DNA from: Alistipes sp.
GTDB lineage: Bacteria; Bacteroidota; Bacteroidia; Bacteroidales; Rikenellaceae
Length of the DNA stretch: 38,129 nucleotides
Direction: 5' to 3'
Assembly (NCBI GenBank): GCA_017517705.1
Contig: JAFWYM010000009.1
Location: 1-38,129, forward strand
This document shows, in pieces, positions 1 to 8,237 of the stretch (positions are counted from its first letter, which is position 1; each line of letters starts with the position of its first letter). Position numbers and translations under genes: made by a program. Under the pieces are notes generated by a model, which did no database searches, was not told the origin of the DNA, and saw nothing but the letters and a program-made list of their open reading frames with translations.

Positions 1-133
1 AGATTTTATTAAATGGTATTTGTATTTACAAAGTAATCAGGGGAAAGTCGCCAAAAAGAGAGAGCGAGAAGAATAATCTTCTCGCCCAATCTTAGCGCCG
101 ATAAGCGCCACTTTTTGCATCATTACCCAAAAT
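1..133 (+). mobile_element. 3' end of an insertion sequence (left copy)
   Basis: This stretch is the reverse complement of 37936-38068, with one mismatch (position 129) over 133 bp. It holds the last codons of a transposase gene (2-76) and about 55 bp of noncoding terminus. A perfect 9-bp hairpin with an ATAA loop (64-85) spans the stop codon and may block transcription out of the element. Similarity to the other copy stops at about 128-133, which I take as the IS end. The rest of the element lies outside the window. The family is not assigned. Confidence 0.85.
2..76 (+). CDS. Transposase, C-terminal 24 residues only (partial at window edge)
   Basis: The open frame enters from the left edge and ends with TAA at 74-76. 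It encodes a very basic tail ending in KKREREE, identical to the C-terminus of the minus-strand frame at 37993-38127. No catalytic residues are inside the window. The transposase call rests on the two inverted copies with a shared sharp boundary and on the basic tail; no family motif is visible. The gene may be intact beyond the edge. Confidence 0.6.
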   Translation, partial: DFIKWYLYLQSNQGKVAKKREREE

Positions 134-166
134 AGGAGTCTCAACGAAACAAAAACCCGCATTTAT

Positions 167-197
167 TTTGCATATTGATTTTTTCTATTTATCTTTG
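167..197 (+). promoter_or_regulatory. Promoter of tRNA-Pro(UGG)
   Basis: TTTG at 167-170 and TATCTTTG at 190-197 are separated by 19 nt, matching the Bacteroidetes -33/-7 arrangement. Transcription would start near 204, about 18 nt before the mature tRNA. Confidence 0.7.
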
Positions 198-221
198 CAC
201 CTCGAAATCTAAACCACCCAT

Positions 222-296
222 CGGGATGTAGCGCAGTCCGGTTAGCGCACCTGCTTTGGGAGCAGGGGGTCCCAGGTTCGAATCCTGGTATCCCGA
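222..296 (+). tRNA. tRNA-Pro (anticodon UGG)
   Basis: This is a complete 75-nt cloverleaf. The acceptor pairs CGGGATG with TATCCCG, followed by discriminator A. The anticodon stem is CCTGC/GCAGG around the loop TTTGGGA, giving anticodon TGG. The T arm is CCAGG TTCGAAT CCTGG. CCA is not encoded. It is the first of three proline tRNAs in the window. Confidence 0.97.
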
Positions 297-297
297 C

Positions 298-320
298 AAA
301 GAGCCGAGAGGCTCTTTTTT
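298..320 (+). terminator. Terminator after tRNA-Pro(UGG)
   Basis: AAAGAGCC pairs with GGCTCTTT around a GAGA loop and runs into a T tract. It lies directly behind the tRNA, so the next tRNA gene is probably transcribed separately. Confidence 0.85.
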
Positions 321-360
321 ATACGATGAGAGTAAGGTGGTGGAGATTTATAACATCGTT

Positions 361-435
361 CGGGATGTAGCGCAGTCCGGTTAGCGCGCCAGCTTCGGGA
401 GTTGGAGGTCCCGGGTTCGAATCCCGGTATCCCGA
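361..435 (+). tRNA. tRNA-Pro (anticodon CGG)
   Basis: This is a 75-nt cloverleaf with the same acceptor and D arm as the tRNA at 222-296. The anticodon stem CCAGC/GTTGG (last pair G-U-like) encloses TTCGGGA, giving anticodon CGG. The T arm is CCGGG TTCGAAT CCCGG. The near-identity with its neighbour suggests an old tandem duplication with anticodon divergence. I see no clear TAnnTTTG promoter in the 40 nt after the preceding terminator. Confidence 0.97.
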
Positions 436-444
436 CATCGTTTT

Positions 445-480
445 GAGCAAGTGACGTCTACGTCACTTGTTCTTGTTTTA
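445..480 (+). terminator. Terminator after tRNA-Pro(CGG)
   Basis: A stem of about 13 bp (445-457 with 460-472, including one G-T pair and a very tight CT turn) is followed by TTGTTTTA. It separates the tRNA from gadB. Confidence 0.8.
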
Positions 481-582
481 TTATACACATGGCTCAAGTA
501 CCAGTCTACAAAGTTACGATGTGTTCATAGCACTGGCATAGTTTATGCCCCGAAGCGTAGGAACGCTTAAACATTTACGCTT

Positions 583-1989
583 ATGAACACAAAACACTCA
601 ACAGCAACAACAGCCGTATATGGCTCGGAGGAGATGGTGCGCCCTGCACCCACGATGACAATACCCGAGGAGATGACAACGCCCGAGATTGCCTATCGCA
701 TGGTCAAGGATGAGACATACGCACAGACGCAGCCGAGGCTCAACCTCGCAACATTCGTGACGACATATATGGACGAGTACGCCACGAGACTGATGAACGA
801 GGCCATAGCGATGAACTACATCGACCAGACGGAGTATCCGCGCGTGGCCGTCATGGCGAGTCGCTGCATCAACATCCTCGCAAACCTCTGGCACACACCC
901 GAGAAGGAGGAGTCGAAGAGCGGTGCTCTCGGCATAGGCTCATCCGAGGCGTGCATGCTCGGAGGTGTCTCAGCATGGCTACGCTGGCGCAAGCGTCGCC
1001 AGGCCGAGGGCAAGCCCACGGATAAGCCCAACCTCGTGATAAGCACCGGCATGCAGGTAGTATGGGAGAAGTTCTGCCAGCTATGGCAGATAGAGCTACG
1101 TCAGGTGCCCCTCACGGCCGAGAAGCGCACGCTATGTCCCAAGGAGGCTATCAAGCACTGCGACGAGAACACCATCTGCGTGGTGCCCATCGCAGGTGTC
1201 ACATGGACGGGCCTCAACGACGACATCGAGGCCTTAGACAGGGAGCTCGACGCCTACAACACACGCACGGGGCACAACATACCGATACACGTAGATGCCG
1301 CCTCGGGAGGCTTCATCCTTCCCTTCGTGAGCCCCGAGACAAAGTGGGACTTCAGGCTTAAGTGGGTGGCATCAATATCTACCTCGGGACATAAGTTCGG
1401 CCTTGTATACCCGGGTATCGGCTGGGTAGTGTGGCGCGATAAGAGCATGTTGCCGGAGGAGATGTCGTTCTCGGTGAACTACCTCGGAGCGGAGGTCACA
1501 CAGGTGGGACTCAACTTCTCGCGCCCCGCAGCGCAGGTTCTCGGCCAGTACTACAACTTCATACGCCTCGGTCGCGAGGGCTACACCCGCGTGCAGCAGA
1601 ACTCCATGGAGATTGCCCGCTACTGCCATAAGCGCATCGGCGAGATGGAGTGCTTCGAGAACTACTCCACGGAGGTTGTCAACCCGCTCTTTGTGTGGTG
1701 CCTAAGCGAGGAGTATCGCAAGAAGGCTAAGTGGACACTCTACGACCTCCAGGCTGTGCTGCAGCAGAGCGGATGGATGGTGCCCGCCTACTCGCTCCCG
1801 CGCGACATCGACGACATCGTTGTTATGCGCATCGTCGTGCGCCAGGGTATGTCGCGCGACATGGCCGACATGCTACTCCGCGACATCGAGGCTGCCGTCA
1901 AGGAGCTCGATAGCCTGAAATACCCCACCTCGTCGCGCCAAGCCTTCGAGAAACAGGAGCGCCAACTCGGCAAGATATTTACGCATTAG
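583..1989 (+). CDS. gadB: Glutamate decarboxylase, PLP-dependent
   Basis: The enzyme converts L-glutamate to GABA and CO2 while consuming a cytosolic proton, so it serves acid resistance and GABA production. At 468 residues it is close to the usual length (about 466 in E. coli). The frame shows the PLP-fold landmarks in order: a GSSEA cofactor-binding turn near residue 119, HVDAASGGF at 236-244 with the PLP-contacting aspartate at 238, and STSGHKFG with the Schiff-base lysine at 271. The C-terminus is the short H-containing tail (KIFTH) seen in pH-regulated bacterial enzymes. The start at 583 is the first ATG after the terminator at 480. No glutamate/GABA antiporter gene lies beside it, so in this window it stands alone between two tRNAs and an accessory operon. 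The MFS gene at 11.2 kb is not a GadC-type antiporter. Confidence 0.96.
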   Translation: MNTKHSTATTAVYGSEEMVRPAPTMTIPEEMTTPEIAYRMVKDETYAQTQPRLNLATFVTTYMDEYATRLMNEAIAMNYIDQTEYPRVAVMASRCINILANLWHTPEKEESKSGALGIGSSEACMLGGVSAWLRWRKRRQAEGKPTDKPNLVISTGMQVVWEKFCQLWQIELRQVPLTAEKRTLCPKEAIKHCDENTICVVPIAGVTWTGLNDDIEALDRELDAYNTRTGHNIPIHVDAASGGFILPFVSPETKWDFRLKWVASISTSGHKFGLVYPGIGWVVWRDKSMLPEEMSFSVNYLGAEVTQVGLNFSRPAAQVLGQYYNFIRLGREGYTRVQQNSMEIARYCHKRIGEMECFENYSTEVVNPLFVWCLSEEYRKKAKWTLYDLQAVLQQSGWMVPAYSLPRDIDDIVVMRIVVRQGMSRDMADMLLRDIEAAVKELDSLKYPTSSRQAFEKQERQLGKIFTH

Positions 1990-2033
1990 CGCACTACGAA
2001 GCAACCTCCGCGCGCAATTTTTCGCGCAAAAAC

Positions 2034-2064
2034 TTTGTGGTTGAGCGATTTATTGCTACCTTTG
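2034..2064 (+). promoter_or_regulatory. Promoter of the surface-lipoprotein operon
   Basis: TTTG at 2034-2037, 19 nt, then TACCTTTG at 2057-2064 is a near-ideal Bacteroidetes promoter. It lies 45 nt behind gadB, and its transcript would start near 2071. It is the only good promoter I see before the genes at 2241-7024, but a terminator at 2174-2215 lies between it and them. Confidence 0.75.
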
Positions 2065-2098
2065 TTTAATATAACAGATGCAATAAATCACGCACACG

Positions 2099-2191
2099 AT
2101 GTATAATACGCTAAATATCAGCATATTACCAATAGGCGACATTGTAACCTTTCGTCGTGGCGCATCATATACTATGCAGTGTAGACCTTAG
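2099..2191 (+). CDS. Possible 30-residue leader ORF overlapping a terminator
   Basis: An ATG about 28 nt after the predicted transcription start opens a 30-codon frame. Its TAG stop (2189-2191) falls in the loop of the terminator hairpin at 2174-2207, so a ribosome finishing this frame would sit on the 5' arm of the stem. The peptide (beginning MYNTLNISIL, ending MQCRP) resembles nothing I recognise. It has no run of one amino acid that would mark a classical attenuation peptide. It could be a chance frame. The position, not the sequence, is the argument. Confidence 0.35.
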   Translation: MYNTLNISILPIGDIVTFRRGASYTMQCRP

Positions 2192-2215
2192 TGGGTCTAC
2201 ACTGCATTTTTGTTT
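2174..2215 (+). terminator. Strong terminator inside the leader (candidate attenuator)
   Basis: A perfect 14-bp stem (2174-2187 with 2194-2207, six-base loop) is followed by TTTTTG and TTT. It lies about 110 nt after the promoter and only 26 nt before the first downstream start codon. No other promoter is evident in the gap, so expression of the downstream lipoproteins appears to need read-through. Confidence 0.85.
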
Positions 2216-2240
2216 GCGATAATAACAAAAACATATACTT

Positions 2241-2375
2241 ATGAAGAATGATGTAATGGTGTACACACCACCCGAGGTAGGTATTTTATACGTATCTATA
2301 GAGGAGGGCTTTTCTCTATCTACTGGCATCAAAGACTGGGAGGAAGGCAGCAACGAAAGTGGCGAAGCCGAATAA
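2241..2375 (+). CDS. Small acidic peptide (44 aa) preceding a lipoprotein
   Basis: The frame ATG 2241 to TAA 2375 encodes a 44-residue acidic peptide. It contains YTPPEVGILYVSIEEGF, then an S/T/G segment and a D/E-rich tail ending SGEAE. It lies 46 nt before the 1213-residue lipoprotein and on the same transcript. A 51-residue peptide at 32660-32815, also just before a lipoprotein, has the same plan: Y-x(2)-PE-[IV], a short alternating hydrophobic strand, E-x-GF, then acidic residues. No signal peptide is present. I recall similar short ORFs before surface lipoproteins in Bacteroidales, but I know of no assigned function. Confidence 0.65.
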   Translation: MKNDVMVYTPPEVGILYVSIEEGFSLSTGIKDWEEGSNESGEAE

Positions 2376-2421
2376 CAACCGCACCACAAAACGAAGTATA
2401 GGAATCTAAACATATAACACT

Positions 2422-5400
2422 ATGAAACACAAACTACTATTAACCTTAGGCATTGCAGCGCTGGCACTTGTGGGCTGTACTGCAGATGTGGAGGTTATCG
2501 TACCACAGACTCCCGCACCCGAGGGGGCTATTGCCATTAACATTAGTGGCTCTATCTCGCAAACCTACACTACCCGTGTTGATGACGGTGGCTTCTGCGA
2601 TGGCGACCAGATTGGTCTCTATGGTGTGAACTACACCGACAATAACACCACCGCTGGCACACTACTCGACGAGGGCAACCAGGTCGATAATGCCCGCTAT
2701 ACTTTCGATGAAGCTAATTGGAAGTGGGTGTCGAGTGGCAATATCTACTATAAGGATGCCGAGACTCATATCGACCTCTATGGCTACTATCCTTATGGCT
2801 CTGTAAACAGCGTTAGCGAGTATGCCTTCGAGGTTGAGCAAGACCAGTCAGGCGGCAATGCAGTTGATGGCTACGCTATGTCGGATTTCTTGTGGGGCAA
2901 GACCGAGAATGTAACACCGAGTGAGAATAAGGTTAAGATTAAGTTCAACCATAAGATGGCGTGTGCCAATGTTATCCTTGCTGAGGGCGATGGCTTCGAG
3001 AGTGGAGAGTTCGATATGCTGGAGAAGCTCGTACTTGTTATGAATACCACCCGCACCTCGACTATCGACCTCTCTACGGGTAAGGTTACGGCTACGGGTA
3101 AGGCTGCCAGACAGGGTATCGTTATGAAGAGTGGCGCCGAGGGCTTCCGCGCTATCGTCGTTCCGCAGAGCGTCGATGCGGGACAAACTCTCTTTAGCAT
3201 TACTATCAACGGTATTCCTTATACCTTTAAACATAAGGTGCAGAATGAATTGAAAGAGTGGATCCCTGCATCCTTTACCTACGAGGCGGGCAAGCAGAGC
3301 AAGTTTACTATCAAAATCAATAAGAAGAAGCACTCGGGCGAGTATGAGTTCATACTTACCGATACCGAGATTATCGACTGGATTGCCGACCTTGACTCTC
3401 ACGGTGGCGAGGCTCGCCAGTACTATGTAGTTCACTGCGAGGAGCCTGGAACTCTCGAGGAGAAGATTCTTGCCGACAAGAAAAACCCTGCCAAGATTAA
3501 GAACCTGAAGGTCAGCGGTAAGATTGATGCTCGTGACTTCTACTTTATGAGACGCAAGATGGAGATTCTGCAGAGCGTAAACCTTAAGGAGAGCCAAATA
3601 ACTGCTATATGGGGAGTGAACTGTGGATGTAGCAGCTACGATCATTGGTGGTTTAGCGAGACAGAGCATTCTGATATTCATGATTTTATGGCCCAACAAC
3701 CTGATTTCTGTAACTACGGTTATAGTGGTCTTACTGGCTGGCTTCCGGCAGACGAGATTCCAACTCATGCTTTTTTTGGCAAATCAACCCTTGTAAACTT
3801 TGTCTTCCCCGAGAAGGTTACAAAGATTGGACAATCTGCGTTTAGTGGCTGTTCTCTGCTTGCAGGTGCGCTTATTATTCCTGACGATGTAGTGGAGATT
3901 GGACAAGAAGCATTCTATCATTGCTCTAATCTTGCCTCGCTTTCTCTTCCTCCACATTTGGAGAAGATTGGTAGAGGTGCATTTTATGATTGTTCAGCAC
4001 TATCCGGAAACTTAGGACTACCCTCTTCGCTTACATATATAGGTGATAACGCATTTGAGGGGTGTAGAGGATTTACCGGCCCACTGGTACTGCCAGACAA
4101 TCTCGAGTATCTTGGTGGCGCAGCATTCTCTGGTTGTTCGGGCTTTACTGGTGACCTTGTTATTCCTACATCTTTAACAAAAATCCGCGACAATGCATTC
4201 CAAATTTGTTCGGGCCTTAATGGCAGATTGGTGCTCCACGACGGTATTACCGAGATTGAACATGACGCATTTAGATACTGTAGCTTCCAGGGAGAGCTAA
4301 AACTACCTGCAAATCTGCTAAAGATTCCTGATTATTGCTTTAGCGGTTGTCAATTTTCAAGTATAGCAGAGTTCCCTAAGGGGCTTGTCGAGATTGGGAA
4401 ACTGGCTTTTTGGGGTAATTGGCGCCTAATGGGTACACTCGAATTACCTGACGAGTTGGTGGCTTTGGGCGAAGAGGCTTTTTATGGCTGTAGTATAGAG
4501 GGCGTTGTACTCCCTGCGGAGTTGGCGATACTCAAGAGCGGCGTGTTTGGTAACTGTTATTACCTTAATAAGATTGTCTGCAAGGCTATTGAGCCGCCGT
4601 ATGTTCAGGGTGGTGCGTTCGATGGTGTAGCAAAGGATAACTTTGCCGTAGAGGTACCAGAGCAGTCGGTAAATCGTTATCAGAACAGTTCGGGTTGGAA
4701 CGAGTTTAAGCGTATAGTTGCGCACCACGACTTTACAATCTCGCGCCGACTAATGCGCACACTCAACGCCGAGCATACACGCGAGTTTGTGCTTCGCGCA
4801 CCGAGTGGTTTTGCGTGGAGCGTTGAGAGTATGCCTGAGTGGGTGACAGTAACCCCTTCGTCTGGCGTAGGCAAGACCGACGTTACCGTAACAGTAGCTG
4901 AGATGACCGCTGCTGAGGTTGGCGAGTTTGAGATAAACACAGGCTCATACGACAACCCTCAATACGAGTACAATCGCGGTCGTGCGGGCGAGATTGTATT
5001 CCTGCTGGATGGTAAGGACTATCGCGCAACAATGAAGATAGAGCAGTACGACTACGAATATGGCGACGGCGATGTGATTGTAAACCAGAGTGCGACAAAG
5101 GGTGGTGGTGTAAACCTCGTCTTTATGGGCGACTGCTTTGATGCTCGCGACATTGCTCGTGGTAGCTACCTTGACGGCATTAATGAGGCTATTGGCTACT
5201 ATTTCGATATTGAGCCATACAAGACCTACCGCGACTACTTCAATGTCTATACCGTAGTGGGTATGAGTAACGATAGCGGTATGGGAACTGCAAACACCAT
5301 TCGTGATGCAAAGTTTGGTTCTCAATACACAATTAATGAGGGTGTTTCGCCAAACATCGACACTATTATCGACTACTCTCTCAAGATTGATGCTGTTACA

Positions 5401-6063
5401 AAGCAGAACTTCAACAAGTCGCTCGTCGTTATGATTGAGAATACAACCGAGTATGGCGGAGTTACCTATATGTACGCCGACGGCTCGGCGGTAGCTATCT
5501 GCCCAATGTCAGACGATGCGTTCCCTTACGACTTCCGTGGTTTAGTTCAGCACGAGGCGGGCGGTCACGGCTTTGCAAAGCTTGCCGATGAGTATATCTA
5601 TACCAATGCATTTATATCGGCTTGTGGTTGTCTTAATCCTCACCTTCCCGATTTCTATTCAGGTAAGAGCCTTGGTTGGTATCGCAACCTTGAGGATACG
5701 GGCGATATGGATCAGGTTGGTTGGAGTCACCTTATCTTCCACCCTACCTACTCCAACATTGTAGATATATACGAGGGAGGATATTTCCACACTCGCGGCA
5801 TATTCCGCTCTGAGCCAAACAGCTGTATGAACAATAATATTCCCTATTACTCGGCAATCTCGCGCCAAGAGATTGTGGAGCGAATAATGCGTTATGCTGG
5901 CGAGAAGTTTGACATCAACGAGTTCTACGCAAAGGATGTGCTTGACACCTACGGCAACCAGACCGGTAGCACAAGAGTTGCATCAGAGCCGAATGCTATA
6001 ACTCTTACAGGTGCAGGCAAGCAGATGCCACCAAAGTTTATGGGAGAGAGTCCGTTTAAGTAA
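2422..6063 (+). CDS. Multidomain surface lipoprotein: fimbrillin-like, BspA LRR, BACON-like, M64 peptidase
   Basis: The 1213-residue protein has a lipoprotein signal with lipobox LVGC (Cys19). Residues about 35-300 resemble the fimbrillin/Mfa-like fold (phrases such as GDQIGLYGV, YGYYPY). Residues about 450-770 are roughly a dozen BspA-type leucine-rich repeats of the form IG..AF.GC..L.G.L..P. Residues about 775-880 look like a BACON-type beta-sandwich (SGFAWSVESMPEWVTVTPSSG). Residues about 883-1160 match the peptidase M64 (IgA-peptidase-like) family: VNLVFMGDCF opens the domain and HEAGGHGFAKLADEY at 1044-1058 is the metal site. Note HE-three-residues-H rather than HExxH. It is probably anchored on the outer-membrane surface. 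The protease role and substrate are inferred from the family. It is the first large gene of an operon with the fimbrillin-like lipoprotein that starts 20 nt downstream. Codon use is more T-ending than in rpoD or era. Confidence 0.85.
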   Translation: MKHKLLLTLGIAALALVGCTADVEVIVPQTPAPEGAIAINISGSISQTYTTRVDDGGFCDGDQIGLYGVNYTDNNTTAGTLLDEGNQVDNARYTFDEANWKWVSSGNIYYKDAETHIDLYGYYPYGSVNSVSEYAFEVEQDQSGGNAVDGYAMSDFLWGKTENVTPSENKVKIKFNHKMACANVILAEGDGFESGEFDMLEKLVLVMNTTRTSTIDLSTGKVTATGKAARQGIVMKSGAEGFRAIVVPQSVDAGQTLFSITINGIPYTFKHKVQNELKEWIPASFTYEAGKQSKFTIKINKKKHSGEYEFILTDTEIIDWIADLDSHGGEARQYYVVHCEEPGTLEEKILADKKNPAKIKNLKVSGKIDARDFYFMRRKMEILQSVNLKESQITAIWGVNCGCSSYDHWWFSETEHSDIHDFMAQQPDFCNYGYSGLTGWLPADEIPTHAFFGKSTLVNFVFPEKVTKIGQSAFSGCSLLAGALIIPDDVVEIGQEAFYHCSNLASLSLPPHLEKIGRGAFYDCSALSGNLGLPSSLTYIGDNAFEGCRGFTGPLVLPDNLEYLGGAAFSGCSGFTGDLVIPTSLTKIRDNAFQICSGLNGRLVLHDGITEIEHDAFRYCSFQGELKLPANLLKIPDYCFSGCQFSSIAEFPKGLVEIGKLAFWGNWRLMGTLELPDELVALGEEAFYGCSIEGVVLPAELAILKSGVFGNCYYLNKIVCKAIEPPYVQGGAFDGVAKDNFAVEVPEQSVNRYQNSSGWNEFKRIVAHHDFTISRRLMRTLNAEHTREFVLRAPSGFAWSVESMPEWVTVTPSSGVGKTDVTVTVAEMTAAEVGEFEINTGSYDNPQYEYNRGRAGEIVFLLDGKDYRATMKIEQYDYEYGDGDVIVNQSATKGGGVNLVFMGDCFDARDIARGSYLDGINEAIGYYFDIEPYKTYRDYFNVYTVVGMSNDSGMGTANTIRDAKFGSQYTINEGVSPNIDTIIDYSLKIDAVTKQNFNKSLVVMIENTTEYGGVTYMYADGSAVAICPMSDDAFPYDFRGLVQHEAGGHGFAKLADEYIYTNAFISACGCLNPHLPDFYSGKSLGWYRNLEDTGDMDQVGWSHLIFHPTYSNIVDIYEGGYFHTRGIFRSEPNSCMNNNIPYYSAISRQEIVERIMRYAGEKFDINEFYAKDVLDTYGNQTGSTRVASEPNAITLTGAGKQMPPKFMGESPFK

Positions 6064-6082
6064 AAAACGCAAAAAGAAGATT

Positions 6083-7024
6083 ATGAAACGATACATAGCA
6101 ATGGCAGCCCTACTGCTCGGAGCAGTGGCTTGCCAAAAAGAGAGCAATATTGTACAATATGACCCAAGCCAGATTTATGTCGAGGCTTCAGTAAAGAATA
6201 CTCGCGTGTCGGGCACTTCGTTCGAGGCTGGCGATCGTATGAGCCTTTATGTTGTTGAGTACACGGGTGAGGATGTTGCTAAATTGCAAGTTGCAGGCAA
6301 CTACATAAACAACGAGCCTATGCTCTACGACGGAGTGCAGTGGAAGGGTGAGCGGCCACTCTTTTGGTCGAAAACTCACTGTGACTTCTATGGCGTATAT
6401 CCATATCAGAAACCACAGACAGTAACAAATTATCTTTTTGACATTGTTGCAGATCAGAATTCGCCAGAGGTGGATGGGAAGCTTTCGGGCTACGAGGCAT
6501 CAGATCTGATGTGGGCAAAGGCCGAGAAGATTAAACCACCTTATACAACCTATACCGACGATGACGGAACAGTCTGCACACCGCCAATTGCAGAGGATCA
6601 CTACTATCCTGTACAGATGCAGTTTAAGCATATGATGTCACGAGTTGTGGTGAAATTGGAGCGCGGAGAGAAGTATGAGGGAGAACTTCCAGAGGATATC
6701 ACTGTGCACCTCTACAACACCGTAACCACTGCCGAGGTAGATCTCACTAAAGGCTCGTTGCAGCGATATGGTAATGGAGAGAAGAAGACAATCACCATGA
6801 AACAACTTTCGGGTGACACCTTTGCTGCTATCGTCGTGCCACAGAACATCGAGCGACGTACGCCACTTGTGGAGGTGACGATGGAGGGCATAGCCTATCT
6901 GTTGAGTTACTCAACATCGTTCCGCCCGGGCTATCAGCACACCATCACCGTAACCCTAAACACATCGCCTGATCAGGAGAAAATTGAGATCGAACTTGAG
7001 GGCGATATAGAGGATTGGCAGTAG
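6083..7024 (+). CDS. Fimbrillin-like lipoprotein
   Basis: The 313-residue protein begins MKRYIAMAALLLGAVAC, with Cys17 as the lipidation site. An upstream ATG in frame at 6011 would overlap the previous gene and lacks a signal sequence, so 6083 is the better start. The body fits the fimbrillin/Mfa-like family: FEAGDRMSLYVVEY, YGVYPYQ and MQFKHMMSRVVVKL are the usual landmarks, and a typical ending ..TVTLN..P is followed by an acidic stretch closing with IEDWQ. Family members are cell-surface adhesin or pilus-type subunits matured after lipidation. This protein could be a structural or accessory subunit acting with the upstream M64 lipoprotein, whose N-terminus has the same fold. The gap to the upstream stop is 19 nt. 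The operon ends at the hairpin 7041-7081. Confidence 0.85.
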   Translation: MKRYIAMAALLLGAVACQKESNIVQYDPSQIYVEASVKNTRVSGTSFEAGDRMSLYVVEYTGEDVAKLQVAGNYINNEPMLYDGVQWKGERPLFWSKTHCDFYGVYPYQKPQTVTNYLFDIVADQNSPEVDGKLSGYEASDLMWAKAEKIKPPYTTYTDDDGTVCTPPIAEDHYYPVQMQFKHMMSRVVVKLERGEKYEGELPEDITVHLYNTVTTAEVDLTKGSLQRYGNGEKKTITMKQLSGDTFAAIVVPQNIERRTPLVEVTMEGIAYLLSYSTSFRPGYQHTITVTLNTSPDQEKIEIELEGDIEDWQ

Positions 7025-7040
7025 TGCCACAACCCATATA

Positions 7041-7081
7041 CCAACGAATAGGGCTGCCTTTCGGGCAGCCCTATTCGTTGG
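7041..7081. terminator. Bidirectional terminator between the fimbrillin operon and rpoD
   Basis: A perfect 18-bp stem (7041-7058 with 7064-7081) has a TTTCG loop. The two genes converge on it, ending at 7024 and 7093. It lacks a long T tract on either side, but its length and position fit a shared terminator. Confidence 0.75.
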
Positions 7082-7092
7082 CATCTCTATTG

Positions 7093-7953
7093 TTAGCCCA
7101 AGTACGACTTAAGCAGATTGCTGCGCGACGACTGGCGGAGCTTGCGGATGGCCTTCTCCTTGATCTGGCGCACACGCTCGCGCGTGAGGTCGAACTTCTC
7201 GCCAATCTCCTCGAGGGTCATCTCCGAGCAGCCAATGCCGAAGAAGTAACGTATGATGTCGCGCTCACGCTCCGTGAGAATCTCCAAGGCGCGGTCTACC
7301 TCCGTAGCCAACGACTCGCTGATAAGGCCACGGTCGGCATTCGGCGAATCGGTGTTTACCAACACATCCAAGAGCGAGTTATCCTCGCCATCGGCAAAGG
7401 GTGCATCGACCGAGATATGACGACCCGCAACACGCAACGTGTCGGTGACCTTCTCCTTCGGGAGCTCCAACTCGTTGGCAAGCTCCTCGGCCGACGGCGT
7501 GCGCTCGTGCTCCTGCTCGAAGCGCGCAAAGGCCTTATTGATCTTATTGAGCGAGCCAACCTGGTTCAGGGGCAGACGTACGATACGCGACTGCTCGGCC
7601 AACGCCTGAAGGATAGACTGGCGTATCCACCACACAGCATACGAGATGAACTTGAAGCCTCGAGTCTCGTCGAACTTCTCGGCAGCCTTGATAAGACCAA
7701 GGTTACCCTCATTGATAAGGTCGGGGAGGCTAAGACCCTGATTCTGATACTGCTTAGCCACAGAGACCACGAAGCGCAAATTTGCCTTCGTGAGCTTCTC
7801 CAAAGCCTCCTGGTCTCCCTTCTTGATTCTTTGGGCGAGTTCTACCTCCTCCTCCACGGAGATGAGTTCCTCCTTGCCGATCTCCTGCAAATACTTATCC
7901 AACGACGCACTCTCGCGGTTGGTAATCGACTTGGTAATCTTTAATTGACGCAT
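7093..7953 (-). CDS. rpoD: RNA polymerase primary sigma factor (RpoD/SigA)
   Basis: This 286-residue protein is the short housekeeping sigma typical of Bacteroidota, lacking the long region 1.1 and non-conserved insert of E. coli sigma70. Region 1.2 is visible near residues 15-45 ([10 protein letters not shown]). Region 2 includes [11 protein letters not shown] and [10 protein letters not shown], and the -10 reading helix contains [13 protein letters not shown]. Region 3 follows the [11 protein letters not shown] segment. Region 4 ends with the helix-turn-helix [19 protein letters not shown]. It directs core polymerase to the TTG/TAnnTTTG promoters seen repeatedly in this window. It is monocistronic here, divergent from era, and ends against the shared terminator at 7041-7081. 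I found no clear TAnnTTTG promoter in its 284-nt upstream gap. Confidence 0.97.
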   Translation of the reverse strand: MRQLKITKSITNRESASLDKYLQEIGKEELISVEEEVELAQRIKKGDQEALEKLTKANLRFVVSVAKQYQNQGLSLPDLINEGNLGLIKAAEKFDETRGFKFISYAVWWIRQSILQALAEQSRIVRLPLNQVGSLNKINKAFARFEQEHERTPSAEELANELELPKEKVTDTLRVAGRHISVDAPFADGEDNSLLDVLVNTDSPNADRGLISESLATEVDRALEILTERERDIIRYFFGIGCSEMTLEEIGEKFDLTRERVRQIKEKAIRKLRQSSRSNLLKSYLG

Positions 7954-8177
7954 AAAAAATATCTCTTCTTACAATTCCTATTCCGCTTTTACGCTTACAT
8001 ATACGCACGACATATTGTTTTTGTTTCACGATGTCGATAATTTTTTGCAACACTCAACCACTAACTACCCTCTACTATCCTGTAGATAATCGTTAATAAT
8101 TAAAAAAATTGTATCTCTGCAGTCGTAACGACCACCCCACCACAACAACGAAGTAATCCTATTTTCTACCTCACGTA

Positions 8178-8208
8178 TTGCAGTCTCGCTACTTTTTTCC
8201 TATCTTTG
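8178..8208 (+). promoter_or_regulatory. Promoter of era
   Basis: TTG at 8178-8180, a 20-nt spacer, and TATCTTTG at 8201-8208 lie 29 nt before the era start codon. The rest of the rpoD-era gap (7954-8177) is A/T-rich and shows nothing else I can name. Confidence 0.75.
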
Positions 8209-8237
8209 CAAGATAATATATACCAAACGCAAGAATT

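Noticed and set aside
2008-2032. GCGCG/CGCGC hairpin as the gadB terminator
   Set aside because: The stem is only five pairs and is followed by A residues, not T; I cannot support it as a terminator.
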